Positions 23,366 through 34,015 of a stretch of 64,000 bases of DNA are shown here, one piece after another. Position numbers and translations under genes: made by a program. The DNA comes from Ptiloglossa arizonensis (Eukaryota > Arthropoda > Insecta > Hymenoptera > Colletidae), in NCBI RefSeq assembly GCF_051014685.1, contig NC_135059.1:7068001-7132000 (forward strand). The letters are read 5' to 3'. Numbering within the stretch: the first letter of the stretch is position 1; each line of letters opens with the position of its first letter. The notes under the pieces are model-generated. The model was not told where the DNA came from. It worked only from the letters and a program-made list of their open reading frames with translations, and ran no database searches.

Positions 23366-23726
23366 TCACGGTCCAGCTCGGTGGAAACAGGGCCGACCGC
23401 TTATGAGAAACGCAAACGAGGAACGACTGTCCCCCCGGCCGGGTTTATTTTCCCAACGTCGACCGCGTTTTCCGTCCGTTTACGGACCCCCGAAGAATTA
23501 CGGTGTCTGGGACCGGGCGAGGGAAAGACGCCTCGTAATAACGTTCAATTACCGCTTTTATCGCACCGCGACGCAACGTCTCTGAACCCTGCGCCTCCGA
23601 GCCTTTTGTACCGAGACACCATCAAACGGTCCGTCGGATGACGTCGGAACGAGAACGGGGGTCCCTTTAACGCACCAGCGGCACGCTCACGAGCTTGGGA
23701 GGAACGGGGGAGGTATGATACCAGAC

Positions 23727-23787
23727 TTGAAAGAAGAGAGAAAGAAAGGAAAAAAAAAAGAAAGAAAGAAAGAAAAATTGTTTCATA
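23727..23787. repeat. Polypurine (GAAA)n tract
   Basis: A long A/G-only stretch (AAAGAAGAGAGAAAGAAAGG and further GAAA units), complementary in character to 23300-23365. Confidence 0.85.
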
Positions 23788-24480
23788 CGGGGTGAGTCAC
23801 GCAATTGGGGCGGGCCCTGTCTCTCGCCCGCGAACAGCAAAAAATGACGGGGGGAGAAAAAGTTGAACGCTATAACGAGATGTATCTTTCCGCGACCTCG
23901 GTTTTTGCATAAGTGCAATTACTCTTTGCAGCTGCGTCGTTGCACTCGTGGAAAAAAGTGATGTCATAGGGAAATGGATCTTACAGTACCGTTCGAGTAC
24001 CTTTATTCTCTGTAAGGTATTTTTTTTTCTTTTCTTTTCTTTTCTTCTTTTCGTTTCGAGAGAGAGACACGAGTCGTCGTCCCAGTTGCGTGACTCGCGC
24101 TGTACGAGTCCTCAGGATTAGGGGAGACACGGTGATGTCTACGATCTCCGTGTAATTCAGACGCGCATTTATTAAACATGCACGACGATATTTACGGACG
24201 TTTCGCCCGGCGTGAGAGTTCGTCTAAATATAAACTTGGCGCGGTTTTTTTTTTTTTTGCAATAATAATGCAATATTGAAAGCTCTTGAAACCGCGGGGT
24301 CTTCCTCGCGCTACGTCGTGTCGGTGTCAAATTATACGTGCAATATTTTTCGACAGCTGCCGTTAATCGTCCCGTAAAGCGTTAAAACGAAATCGGTCGC
24401 GGATGTGGTAGGTAGATTATTTTAAGAAAATTTTCTAATAAAAATATCACCCGCGTCACGGTACACTTCGAGTCCACGGT

Positions 24481-26186
24481 GGTTGGAAATCGTCGAGAAC
24501 GAACGTCGAGAATCGTAGCATGAATTCGATTCAATTCGTACCATGAATAATCGTTGCGGAGGTAAATGTATTCATCGTGTAAACGCGTGGACGTTACTTA
24601 ACGCTGGAACCAACCTATGTTGAACGTGTTACGTTTCTTCGAAGTTAGGCGGGGAAAGGGCAAATTAATTTACCGGTACCGTTAGTTGTCTATTTTCTTA
24701 ATTCTCCGTGAATATTGTAGACAAATACTTACAAGACCGTTCACAATCTGTAATGTTGTCACGATCAACAATCGAGTAATGTTGAAAAGAATTTCGCAAC
24801 AAGTAACAGTTGGCCCGTTCGGTTATCGTTAAAACAATTGGTGTCATCCACTCGATAGCAGCGTCATCGTTGAAAAATAATGTTGCGCGGATGGAAGATA
24901 CGTACGATTACAGAAAAACGAAGAAAACAGAAAGCCACTTAACCCGAATGGCTTAATGACGCGAACGATTGGTCGACATGTGTGTTTCGCTTTTCAATAC
25001 GGCTTCCTTTTGATTCGAATCGAGTCGTTTAAACGGTGGGTGGGTGGGTGGAGGGGGTGTATTCAGTTGGCCGATATATCCTATTCTCGCGGCAATTCCA
25101 TTAAAATCCATGAAACCGTTCGGTTGGATATTAAGCGCGAGCATCATCGGTGGCGAGCGATGTTCCTCTTGCGACATCGCATTAACGATAATAGCGAAAA
25201 ACGAGTGCCTGATATCGATTTCCACCGCGTAATCTGTACACAGTGTCGACGAATTGCTCGCGATCGGTGTGCCCGCTCGAACGGTGGAAATTGAAGATTC
25301 GTTTGTTCGTCGAAGATAATAATAATAATAATAATACGTATGTAAATCGGTAGGAGAGATTCCTCGCGTTTACTTTTTCGCTCTTTCCGGCACACTCGGA
25401 CGGCGTACAAAGCAGGTTCGCGGCTCCGCTTGGTTTTTTGTCGCGCGAAGATCAAACTATCCCTTTCACGAACGAAGATGTAAGCACCTGTTGGAATACG
25501 GTCGAAACGCTCGTCGACCGTTTACATTAAAACAATATAATACATTTCAACGGTAACCTCCACGCGACACGCTAATGCAAGAGTTAACCGAGCGTTGTGA
25601 CAAGAAAGGTGTCCACATTTCTCCGATTTTCATGGAAATTTTGCTGGTCTCCGTAGCGCTCGAAAATAAGGAATATTTACTTTGGACGGTGCTAGCTCAA
25701 GTTCAGGGATCGAAGCTACCCGATGAAGTTCCAACTTCTCATCTTTGAAACTATTGTGCGCACAAGGAAGTTCTTATCGAGGAAAAATATTGTCGATTCG
25801 AACGTTTCTTTTCGTTGATATTTTTGTACAATTTATCTCTTTTGATGAACGCTCACGATTCTGCTTACGAATTTCAAATTGTGGTATTCACCGGCAAGAG
25901 TTTGTACGGTGCGCGCAGCTGCTGACGATTTCGTTACTTGAATCCGGGCTGAAAATTGTCACTCGAAAGCGGGGATTAGCGCGCGACGACGCGAGCTGCA
26001 TAAAGACGAACGAGAACGTTACGGAGGTTAATGGCGACCGTGAGTGCGGTGGACAGGCGATACCCTGCACGGTGTTGGAGGAAAGTATGGCGGACAGATA
26101 GAAAGACGAATCGTGTTCCGAAAATTGGGACGCGCGGCTGGTATCGCAGATTGATCTCGCCGCGATAAACGAACGCGCAGCGTGCG
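24481..26186. other. Mixed intronic sequence
   Basis: GGGTGGGTGGGTGGAGGGGG at about 25037 is a G-rich string. The AAT microsatellite follows. GC rises after 25900 towards the E-box cluster. No coding motif. Confidence 0.3.
25313..25336. repeat. (AAT)n microsatellite
   Basis: About eight AAT units in an otherwise mixed sequence. Confidence 0.95.
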
Positions 26187-26220
26187 CCGTTTCACGTGCA
26201 CCGTTTCACGTGCAGCTGCA
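26187..26220. promoter_or_regulatory. Paired CACGTG E-boxes plus CAGCTG
   Basis: CCGTTTCACGTGCA is tandemly repeated (two CACGTG E-boxes 15 bases apart), followed at once by GCAGCTGC, a second bHLH-type site, in the 25.9-26.5 kb GC-rich island. CACGTG is bound by Myc/Max, USF and Clock/Cycle-class factors and CAGCTG by other bHLH proteins. Enhancer function is inference. Confidence 0.4.
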
Positions 26221-26619
26221 TTAACGCGACCGCGGCTTGACACTCGAACCTCCCTGATGAACAATTATCTTACGAAGCTTAGGCGTGCAAGAGGGTGTAG
26301 GTGCTCGTGAACCGCGTGTCAGGAAATGGGTCGCTGTAATGGCCGCGTAAAGTCCTCGTGAAAGTTGCACGCTTGTTTACGGCCACGCTACACGCATCGG
26401 ACCACACACCACACGCCCCACTCTGCCCTTCTAACGCGTACTCACCCCCTCGTAAACGTGGAAAGCGCCACGGGGGTTGATAACGAAAATCGACGCTCTC
26501 TCCCTGTTGTTACTGCCGGCTGATGGCCACTCAATTCTGTACGTTGCAAGATTTGAGTGGCGTGGTCGAAACAGGGGGGAGGGGTTCCAAATCGTTTCGA
26601 ACAGTTCGAATCGGGTGTT

Positions 26620-27055
26620 TCCGACTTTGAAATCTAGATTTTTGCCCGGATAGATGTCCCTGCTGTATCCAACTTCGAAATCTAGATGTTTGTCTGGATA
26701 GAAGTTTCTGATTTCAAACTCTAGATTTTTGCCCGGATAGAAGTTTCTGCTGTATCCGACTTCGAAATCTAGATGTTTGTACGGATAGAAGTTTCTACTG
26801 TTTCGAAATCTAGATTTTTGTCTGGATAGAAGTTTCTGCTGTATCTGACTTCAACCTCTACATTTTTGCCCGGATAGAAGTCTCTGCTGTATTTGACTTC
26901 GAAATCTACATTTTTGTCCGGATAGAAGTCTCTGCTGTATCCGACTTCGAAATCTACATTTTTGCCCGGATAGAAGTTTCTATTGTTCTGAAATCTAGAT
27001 TTTTGTCTGGATAGAAGTTTTTGGTGTTTTCGACTTCGAAATCTAGATGTCTCTG
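26620..27055. repeat. Minisatellite, ~47-bp unit, about ten copies
   Basis: Repeats of CGACTTCGAAATCTAGATTT then TTGCCCGGATAGAAGTTTCTGCTGTATC, with variants (CTACATTT, GTTTGTCTGG) and a shortened unit of about 40 bases that lacks the GTATCCGACTTC segment. The units share about 85-95% identity by eye, so the array is far younger or better homogenised than the 17.6-20.9 kb array. Non-coding. Confidence 0.9.
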
Positions 27056-28311
27056 TTCAATTTTGCGAAACTTTCCTACTTTCCAAGATCAGCACACTCA
27101 ATGAAGTCCAGGGACTATAATATCGAGTCGTCCCGTTTATAACTTAACTATTTTCCAACAAAATGATCGAAATCGTGGCCGGAAAGTAAATCGTTAAAAT
27201 TATTTTAACCGAATATTGTCGCAAAAATTTAATGAAAAGTAGAAAAATTTCAATTTTCATTGGTAAATGAAATCCGGTCCCATTCGTGCCGTACAAACTT
27301 AAACAGAGATGAGGATAATTCCCTCGCTTGAATTCAGAATGAAAAGAGTCACTCGAAAGCGGGTATTACTGTATTACAGTTGCAAGTTCCCCAGTTTTGC
27401 GATAACTGTGTTGTCCATCGTGAAGGCACTACTAAAATTAATTAGCCTTAGCTTAACCCGAAGGTTAGGTATACTTCATCGTAGACTGTGTTCGGTGTGT
27501 TGAAAGAGTTTCGGATTGTTGGCAACAGTTTGAGTTTGTCGGTAACTTGTTTTACATATTAACGAACAATTACGACGTCGTTTGCGTGGTCTCTACTCGT
27601 ACACAGAATTGTTAAGCGACGGAAATCGTTTAATTTGAAAATAATACGATTCCAAACGTTCTCCGTTTTTTCACGCCACTGTTCACGTATTACGAAACAC
27701 CATGCAACATGCTCTACTGTAAAAGTTCCCAACAGTAGCGCTATCCTAGATTCTCGTTAAATCTTTAGTGTTCCGCACAGAGAAGCTTTAAGCTTTTTCT
27801 CACTGATTTTGTACTTAGTCGGTGTTCTTTGGCACGCTCTTTGAACGTGGATCGTCGCTAAAATTCAGAAAAGACCAACGAGGCAGGTAGAGAGAGATCT
27901 TGAAAAAAGCGTTTGAAAAAAATTGACAGAGAATTTTAACCGAGGCTTCCCTCGTTTAACTCGGTTTTATGAGAGATTCAGAATTATTAAAAACTTGAAA
28001 TTTTTCACGGAGATACTGGCCTCGATCTTCCTACGAATTTACATACACGCGTTTTCGCTCTCCCAAATCGAGCAAACTGGTACGACATAAGTAGATGTCG
28101 TGCCATCTGGAATCGAGGAAGTGACCTTGAGTTTCCAGTTGACTTTGTTTCTTATAATGCATTACTGGATTATAATTTATCTACAAGGGATAATAAGTAA
28201 AATTTGTTCAACCGGTCGTTATTTCCACGATTCTCGTCTACCTTCTGCTAAAGTGATCCATTGTTTCGGCTATGTACTGTTCGTTATCGACAAGAAGGCA
28301 AACGAACGTTT
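27056..28311. other. AT-rich intronic sequence
   Basis: No recognised gene. CGTTATTTCCACGATTCTCGTCTACC near 28224 is echoed at about 28940, suggesting an old local duplication around the hairpin. Confidence 0.3.
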
Positions 28312-28449
28312 ATCCCCACTTTAGTTTCTTATACCAGTTCCTCCTCCATCGTGCATCGTCGCTATTGGTCGAGGACGGTAAAGAAACTCGACAGCGGCCA
28401 GTAGCGACAATGGTGGGAGAACTGGTAAACTGTAGCTTAGAGTGGGGAT
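28312..28449. other. Long imperfect hairpin (~138 nt)
   Basis: ATCCCCACT (28312-28320) pairs with AGTGGGGAT (28441-28449). CCAGTTC (28334-28340) pairs with GAACTGG (28419-28425). TCGTCGCTATTGG (28356-28368) pairs with CCAGTAGCGACAA (28398-28410), allowing one G.T-type mismatch. TCGAG (28369-28373) pairs with CTCGA (28387-28391), leaving a 13-nt loop. A ~7-nt bulge holds a partial TCGTGCA/TCGTCGC repeat. It could be a pre-miRNA-like or hairpin-RNA source, or a small inverted-repeat transposon. Only the fold potential is seen. Confidence 0.6.
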
Positions 28450-28827
28450 GTAAATACTCTTTTGCCTTTTTATCACTGACGGACAATAGGAACTCGGTAC
28501 TTCTACACAAATATGTCCATTTTGATTCAATCAGTTTTGTCGTTCTCCTTTAAAAAGATTCTCAACATTGTCAAACTGTATACTGGACAATATAATTATA
28601 AAGAGATTAAGAAATGATAGTATTTATATTACTCAAAGGAGATCAGTTTGGAGGAAAATATTCGCGAAAGAAGAAGTCAGTACTTTATGTTTATTGTACG
28701 GTACAATCACATTGAGGAAACGGATAAGAAAACCGATTTATCTTCGGTTTATATTTTCAATCATTTTCTTTTCGCAAAGATTTCAAATCTTATCGATAGA
28801 CGCAGTTTTACGACCTACTACGGATAG

Positions 28828-28874
28828 TTCCGCGACCCACTTTTAGGTCGCGACCCACAGGTTGACAAACACCG
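28828..28874. repeat. Possible hAT-like terminal relic (right end)
   Basis: GGTCGCGACCCACAGGTTGACAAACACCG carries the ACCCAC...GTTGACAAACAC pattern typical of hAT element ends, preceded by a second CGCGACCCAC. It is short and non-coding, with no partner identified. Confidence 0.35.
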
Positions 28875-29299
28875 AACCGGTGCTTCATCGGGCGTCGATA
28901 ATAGGTAAAGTCTGTTCGAACGATCGATTTCTCATATCTCGTTATTTCCACGATTTCCCGCTACTTCCTGTCGAAGTATTTCTTTTGTTTCACCTTATCC
29001 GGTTAAGAGGGTATTTCTTAACTTTTCATTGGGCTTCGTTATGATTTTTTATGAAAGGAACCGTAGATTATTTTGCATTGGTACTCCGCAGACGTGTTTA
29101 CTAACGTTTCGAGTGTACACGGTATTTTTTCACAGTAGAAACGATATATATATTCTCATGGAAAAATCAATCGTTCGTCTCATTCTCGCGTTAGTTTACC
29201 TATATGTACAACTTCTTTATAAAACTTCTGTTCATAATTCCTTTCATTGTACATATTTTCTCTTATACGGGGAATTTCGGCTGTACCATCACCCATACA

Positions 29300-30430
29300 A
29301 CAGTTTGAACATTAGTTGCTTAAAATGTTTCTTCGCGAAACGTCAATCTGTTCAAGAACGATATGTTCAAAGAATGGAGATCTGGGGTGGTTTCGCGATA
29401 TCCCGACAAGAGCCCAATCGTTCGAAGAAGTGTACAAATGGTTACCCTGGTACTCGATTATGACCACAAGGGTTAAACAGGATCTCGTACACCCTACACG
29501 GTGGTATCCCGTTACCTCTGACGCGTCCTCCTTCGATCGTAGAATCAACAGAACACCAAAGATAGCGGGAGAAGGGGGGTTGTTAGGAGCGGCGAGGAAA
29601 ATATTTAGAACAGAAGGCGCGCACGCGTGGCACGTGCGTGTTTCCCGTCTGGAGGAGAGCGACGATGCTCGCCGAGGGCTCTCCCGTTTGTTTTCTAAAC
29701 ACGGAAGTAATTCCATCGAGGGGGGTTGGTATCCCTGGAACGATACGGAGAAACCGCAGACCGCGGACGGGTCTCGTACGGCGGGCAGACATACGCGCGA
29801 GGATCGTCCTCGACGATGAACGAACAAGCGCACACCGAAGCGACACTTCTGGAAAGAGACTCCTCGACCCGTTTACAAGTTTCCATCGTGGCAACAGGGA
29901 ACGTGGGGATCGCTCGAAAGTTTGATTGCATCTGTTCTTCCGTGAAAGAATTAACCGATGATATTTCGACCAAGCCAGGTGGCGCTCGGCTGGAAAACTA
30001 CGATCGGTGGGGGAGGAAGGGGGGATGGAATTTCGAGGAGAATCGGGTTTCCCGGCTATCCGCGTCGATGGTGCACGACGGCGCGGTTTACGGGGAAGTA
30101 ATATTCCATGATTGAGAGTCCACGGGAGAGACTGGTGATATCGGACGGGTTCGTTAGGTCTCGCTGCTTGCAAATTTCCCGTCATCTATCGTTAGAAAGT
30201 TACTTTGACCAGTTAGCGGTAACTCCGGCACTCGCCACCAGATGGCCATCCGATCTCGATCCCTTTTTCCGCCGGTTCTCGATCCGTCATCGATCACTTC
30301 ACCGAGAAGGATGTCCCGTTATTACTTGTTTCAATCTATTGTCGACCAAGCGTGGGTCAGAGCAGACCCACGCTCGCGAAAGCATCACCTACCTCGACAA
30401 GTGCTTCCAGGAGGTTTTCTGATCATTTTC
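29300..30430. other. GC-rich island with long ORFs on both strands
   Basis: Overlapping frames of 167 (+), 173 (-) and 200 (-) codons coexist, the mark of a stop-poor GC-rich stretch rather than of one gene. No domain is recognisable in any. A perfect hairpin is at 30349. An exon cannot be ruled out. Confidence 0.3.
30349..30374. other. Perfect 10-bp stem, 6-nt loop hairpin
   Basis: AGCGTGGGTC, loop AGAGCA, GACCCACGCT. The stem is perfect and GC-rich. There is no T-tract after it and the setting is eukaryotic, so a bacterial-type terminator is not implied. Function unknown. Confidence 0.6.
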
Positions 30431-31300
30431 AAAAATAGTTTCTCAGAGCATACGCCGGAAGTACTCGTGCACAAGGATTTCCTCGAGTTCGTGAAATTGA
30501 CGATATTGTTGATATTTACAAGACGAAAATTTTCAACGTTTTCTTCGCAAATCCGCATTTTTCAGACTGGTATATCTTATCTCGTAACATATCGTTCTCG
30601 TTATTATTACATTCTTATCCTTCTTTTATATTATAAATTGCGTTTTACTTCATTATCTATAAAGTAATACGTACACTTACTCGTATACCACTAATAATAA
30701 ATTATGATAGATAATGAGCGTGGTAATAAAATACATAAGTATATCCGCGAAGAACTCCCCTGCGAATTTCATAGTCTTACTAAACTCGACTCTAACGAGC
30801 ATCGGGGGAAAGGTAAAGTTTCGTTATTATAAACAATGACTCCAATTATTTTTAATTCTCGATAACACGATATAAACGTACAATCCGCGACCTATGAAAT
30901 ATACCAATAACGTTTCGGTACGTACTAAAATCGAAAAAAAAAAGAATAAAGAATTCAAGGGAATTAAAGATCGATGATAACGAATACGCGTAAATTTAGA
31001 ATTCGAATAGATTTTATTTTATATTCGCGTATTGTTACGAGTACGTGGAAAGAAACGTGTCCATCCTTCCAGTGACTGTAACTTGTAATAAAGCGAATAT
31101 TCGAATAATCGTGGCCGGTACGCTGCATATATTAATCACAAAAGTAGGTTATTGATCCGCTGAAACCGGCGGACAAATTACTAGAGCGCCGGTGCTAGAC
31201 GCGAATGAATTTTCATTAAAATGAAAAAAAAAAAGAAAAAAAAGGAACGGGAGAAAAGAAAAATAGTACTTCCATTAGCCAGCGCGCAATAACAAAACCC
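30431..31300. other. AT-rich sequence, nothing recognised
   Basis: A-rich tract at 31224-31263. No coding or RNA signal. Confidence 0.35.
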
Positions 31301-33860
31301 GGCCGTGCGCGGCGCCGTTTATTCGTCTCGCTTATTTTATTCCGCCAATCGCTCTGAAACCGGGCGAAACTCCACGAACGTTCGCGAGAGTCTCGATAAA
31401 CGCGAGATCTCGTTTCGTGGATAAAACACGCACCCTCGCGATATCGTCCGACAAATCGTCGATCAAAACCGAGATTTTTTTTCGATATTTCACCCGTACG
31501 TTCCGCGCGTTAATTTCGAAAACAATCGAACGGCGCGACGGGGTCGTGTTTCCACGTCTCGGTACGCGTACGAAAGGTGAACGAAATTGCACGCCGAAAT
31601 TGAACTCTTCGGTTCAAAAGAAGGGTTACAGGTACGTAAATATCCGTTTAAAATTTCACCGAAATTGATTGCACACCGAGTGCACGGAAATACGAGGAAT
31701 CGGTGAAGTGACGCGCGGCCTTCCAACGATAAAAGCTTCCCCCACTCTTGCACCGGTCGAGGCGAAATTAACTGGCAGCTCAAGGCCACTCCTTCGATCT
31801 GTGTTACGTCAGGTGTAACCAGTACTTTGAGAAACGTTGGCGAGGTTACGGTTGCCGTTAATAACAAAAATCGTAAAAACTTTCTAACGGTTTTTCTTTT
31901 TTATCGGCGATGTAACGCGAAAATACAAGCCGCGATAACGTTTCGAGTTTTAATCGAAGGTTGATCCGGGTCCTCGTAAGATCGCGATGTTTTGTTTAAC
32001 AATCGTGATATAAAAGGGCAGAGAAGACGAGCGGAGGAAAAGAAACTTCCACCGTAAGCTTCTTCTCTTATATTGATTTTGATTTTCGCGCCAAAGTTTT
32101 CTTTCTCGCGCCATTGTTTTCATTTTCCTAGCATCGATGGATCGCTCGAAGATCGAAGATTATCGAAACGTTACCGCGATTTGCATTTTTCTATTCGGTC
32201 GCCGATAAAAAGCCATGGCTCCTATTTTTACACCGTGCCAATTTGCCCGATTGGGACAGAGAGAATGCATGCATGCAAATTTGAGGGAGGTATCGTGATC
32301 AGTGTACCGGTTAAAAACGTCAGATTTTTATTAATTCCGAATTCCGTGCAAAATTTAATCGAACGAGCCCCCGCTGAAATTCTCTATCAATTTATTTTTT
32401 CCTGGCCAGGGTTTTCTTTTTAATCGTTTACAGCTTCGAAGTAAATTTTAATTTTCGACGCAACGACCCGACCGGCCGGCCGGCCGCCTGTCTGCCTTTT
32501 ATGAATTTCGTGATATTTTTTCCGTATCTCGCGAGTTCGTTCGTGCAACATTCGACCGGGTGGATCGTAACGGGGACACCTTGTATATTTAGCGCGTTAA
32601 TTTCGAAAACAGTGGTCCGTGAAAAAAGTCGTTCGACGAAAAAAACACGCCCATCATCGTGCTCGCCGCGCCGGATGTTCGAGGATTGTTGTCCCAAGGA
32701 CGACGACGTTTCGGCGGTGCGTTCATCCGACGCGACGTCACCCAGCCGCGGCGGTCTCGTGTTACGCGTAAATTGACTCATTTTCAATTAACGACGATTT
32801 TAAGCGATTAAAGCGGCCCGCCGTGGCACGCCCATGTATGACGAGTACCATCTGCCGGTGCATTTCAGCCGCACGCGGTGTACCGTGACGCTGGAAAAAT
32901 TTCACGTGTGTCCCCGCGCCCAGTGGCTCTCAAACCGGTCCGTGTCGCGATCCACCGTTACGGAAAATTAATTCTTCGTGAAAAAACACGTCGAAAACGT
33001 GGAACGACGTTTTCTCGCACGACGCTTCGTTTGCGAGGAAATCGATGTCGAAATGCAACGTGCGCGCGCTCGCTAGTTCGTTCGCTCGCTCGCGCGCGCC
33101 CGCGTTGCACCGCCACCGGGACAAACTTTCAAGTCGAATATCTCGAGAACGTGACGTCGTACGACAATAATTTATGGCACGTTCTCGGTGGATTTTTTCA
33201 CGATGATACCGTACACGGTTGAAATTATGACGAGCGCCGCAGCGATCGGTCGATGGAGCACGATTTTCGTCCGCCGCGAAACGCGATCGATCGATCGGGA
33301 ATCGGTAGAGAATGCACTCTCGGTGTTGCAACGAGGCATCAATTATTTCGTAACATTTTTTTCGCCCCGAATACCCGTATTTGTCGGTCTGAATTTTGGA
33401 AATTTGGGAGTCACTGAACTATACAAACCCGCAGCCTATTCACCGGCACGCTGTTGCTCGTGGGTGGATCGGTTCAGCGTCATCGGATGTGTTTAGATAG
33501 GCTTGCCCGTGGACCAGGTGAGGGGTCAGAGGTCTCGCCATATGGAAAAAGTCCTGACTGTTTATTAATAACGGAAACTCTAACCGCGCGAGCGAGCTCC
33601 GAATGCTTCCCGTCAGTTCGCATTCATTTGTCAGACATTAAAAATTGATTTGTAAACTCATCGACTTCCCGACTACGTTTACGAGATCGAATTTGCTACG
33701 ACGGGAACTCGATGACGCCGCGTTGAACCGGGGAATGACTTATTGCTGCGCAGTGAGATCGTGTGATCTAATCGAGTGGCTTTTGAACGGGACAGTGCTC
33801 AAATTAAACAGGATCTTTAAAAAATATATGTCTGTGCATCAGGGTTAGAATTTACACACC
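31301..33860. other. Series of GC-rich blocks with a shared short motif
   Basis: CGCGTTAATTTCGAAAACA occurs at about 31506 and again at about 32600 in otherwise different sequence, so the two are weakly related. GGGGACACCTTGTATA at 32575 resembles a transposon terminus. GGCCGGCCGGCCG is at 32472. Many short ORFs, none recognisable. Confidence 0.3.
32264..32281. promoter_or_regulatory. Octamer-containing ATGCATGCATGCAAAT motif
   Basis: AATGCATGCATGCAAAT holds overlapping TGCATGCA palindromes and a perfect POU octamer ATGCAAAT. It lies in a moderately GC-rich stretch of the putative intron. Binding is conjecture. Confidence 0.3.
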
Positions 33861-33864
33861 GAGT

Positions 33865-34015
33865 AAAAAATGTACAAACTCGTGTCCTATCTTAGTTTTC
33901 GAGTTGTGGACGATCGAAGAAAATGTTTAAAATGTCTACCTTGTGCTTTAAAATATGCTACTGCACTCGCTTGGAAATACCAGGTGTCTCGTGAATAGTT
34001 TCAAATCAATTTTGA
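33865..34015 (+). repeat. Dispersed repeat copy shared with the 4 kb region
   Basis: TTAGTTTTCGAGTTGTGGACGATCGAAG through GGTGTCTCGTGAATAGTTTCAAATC aligns with the inverse of 4265-4400, and its first 45 bases with 4030-4080. It is non-coding and probably a terminal part of a DNA transposon; ACATCCTGTA at 34495-34504 could be its far end. Confidence 0.5.

Larger units (their letters stand above)
22980..24480. other. GC-rich island with polypyrimidine/polypurine tracts
   Basis: CpG-rich sequence around 23160-23720 and 24060-24420 flanks the complementary purine and pyrimidine tracts. Its ORFs are composition artefacts. No gene recognised. Confidence 0.3.

Noticed and set aside
29312..30185. 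Overlapping ORFs of 167-200 codons on both strands
   Set aside because: Open frames in several registers at once point to a stop-poor GC-rich stretch; no domain, signal or splice pattern supports one of them.
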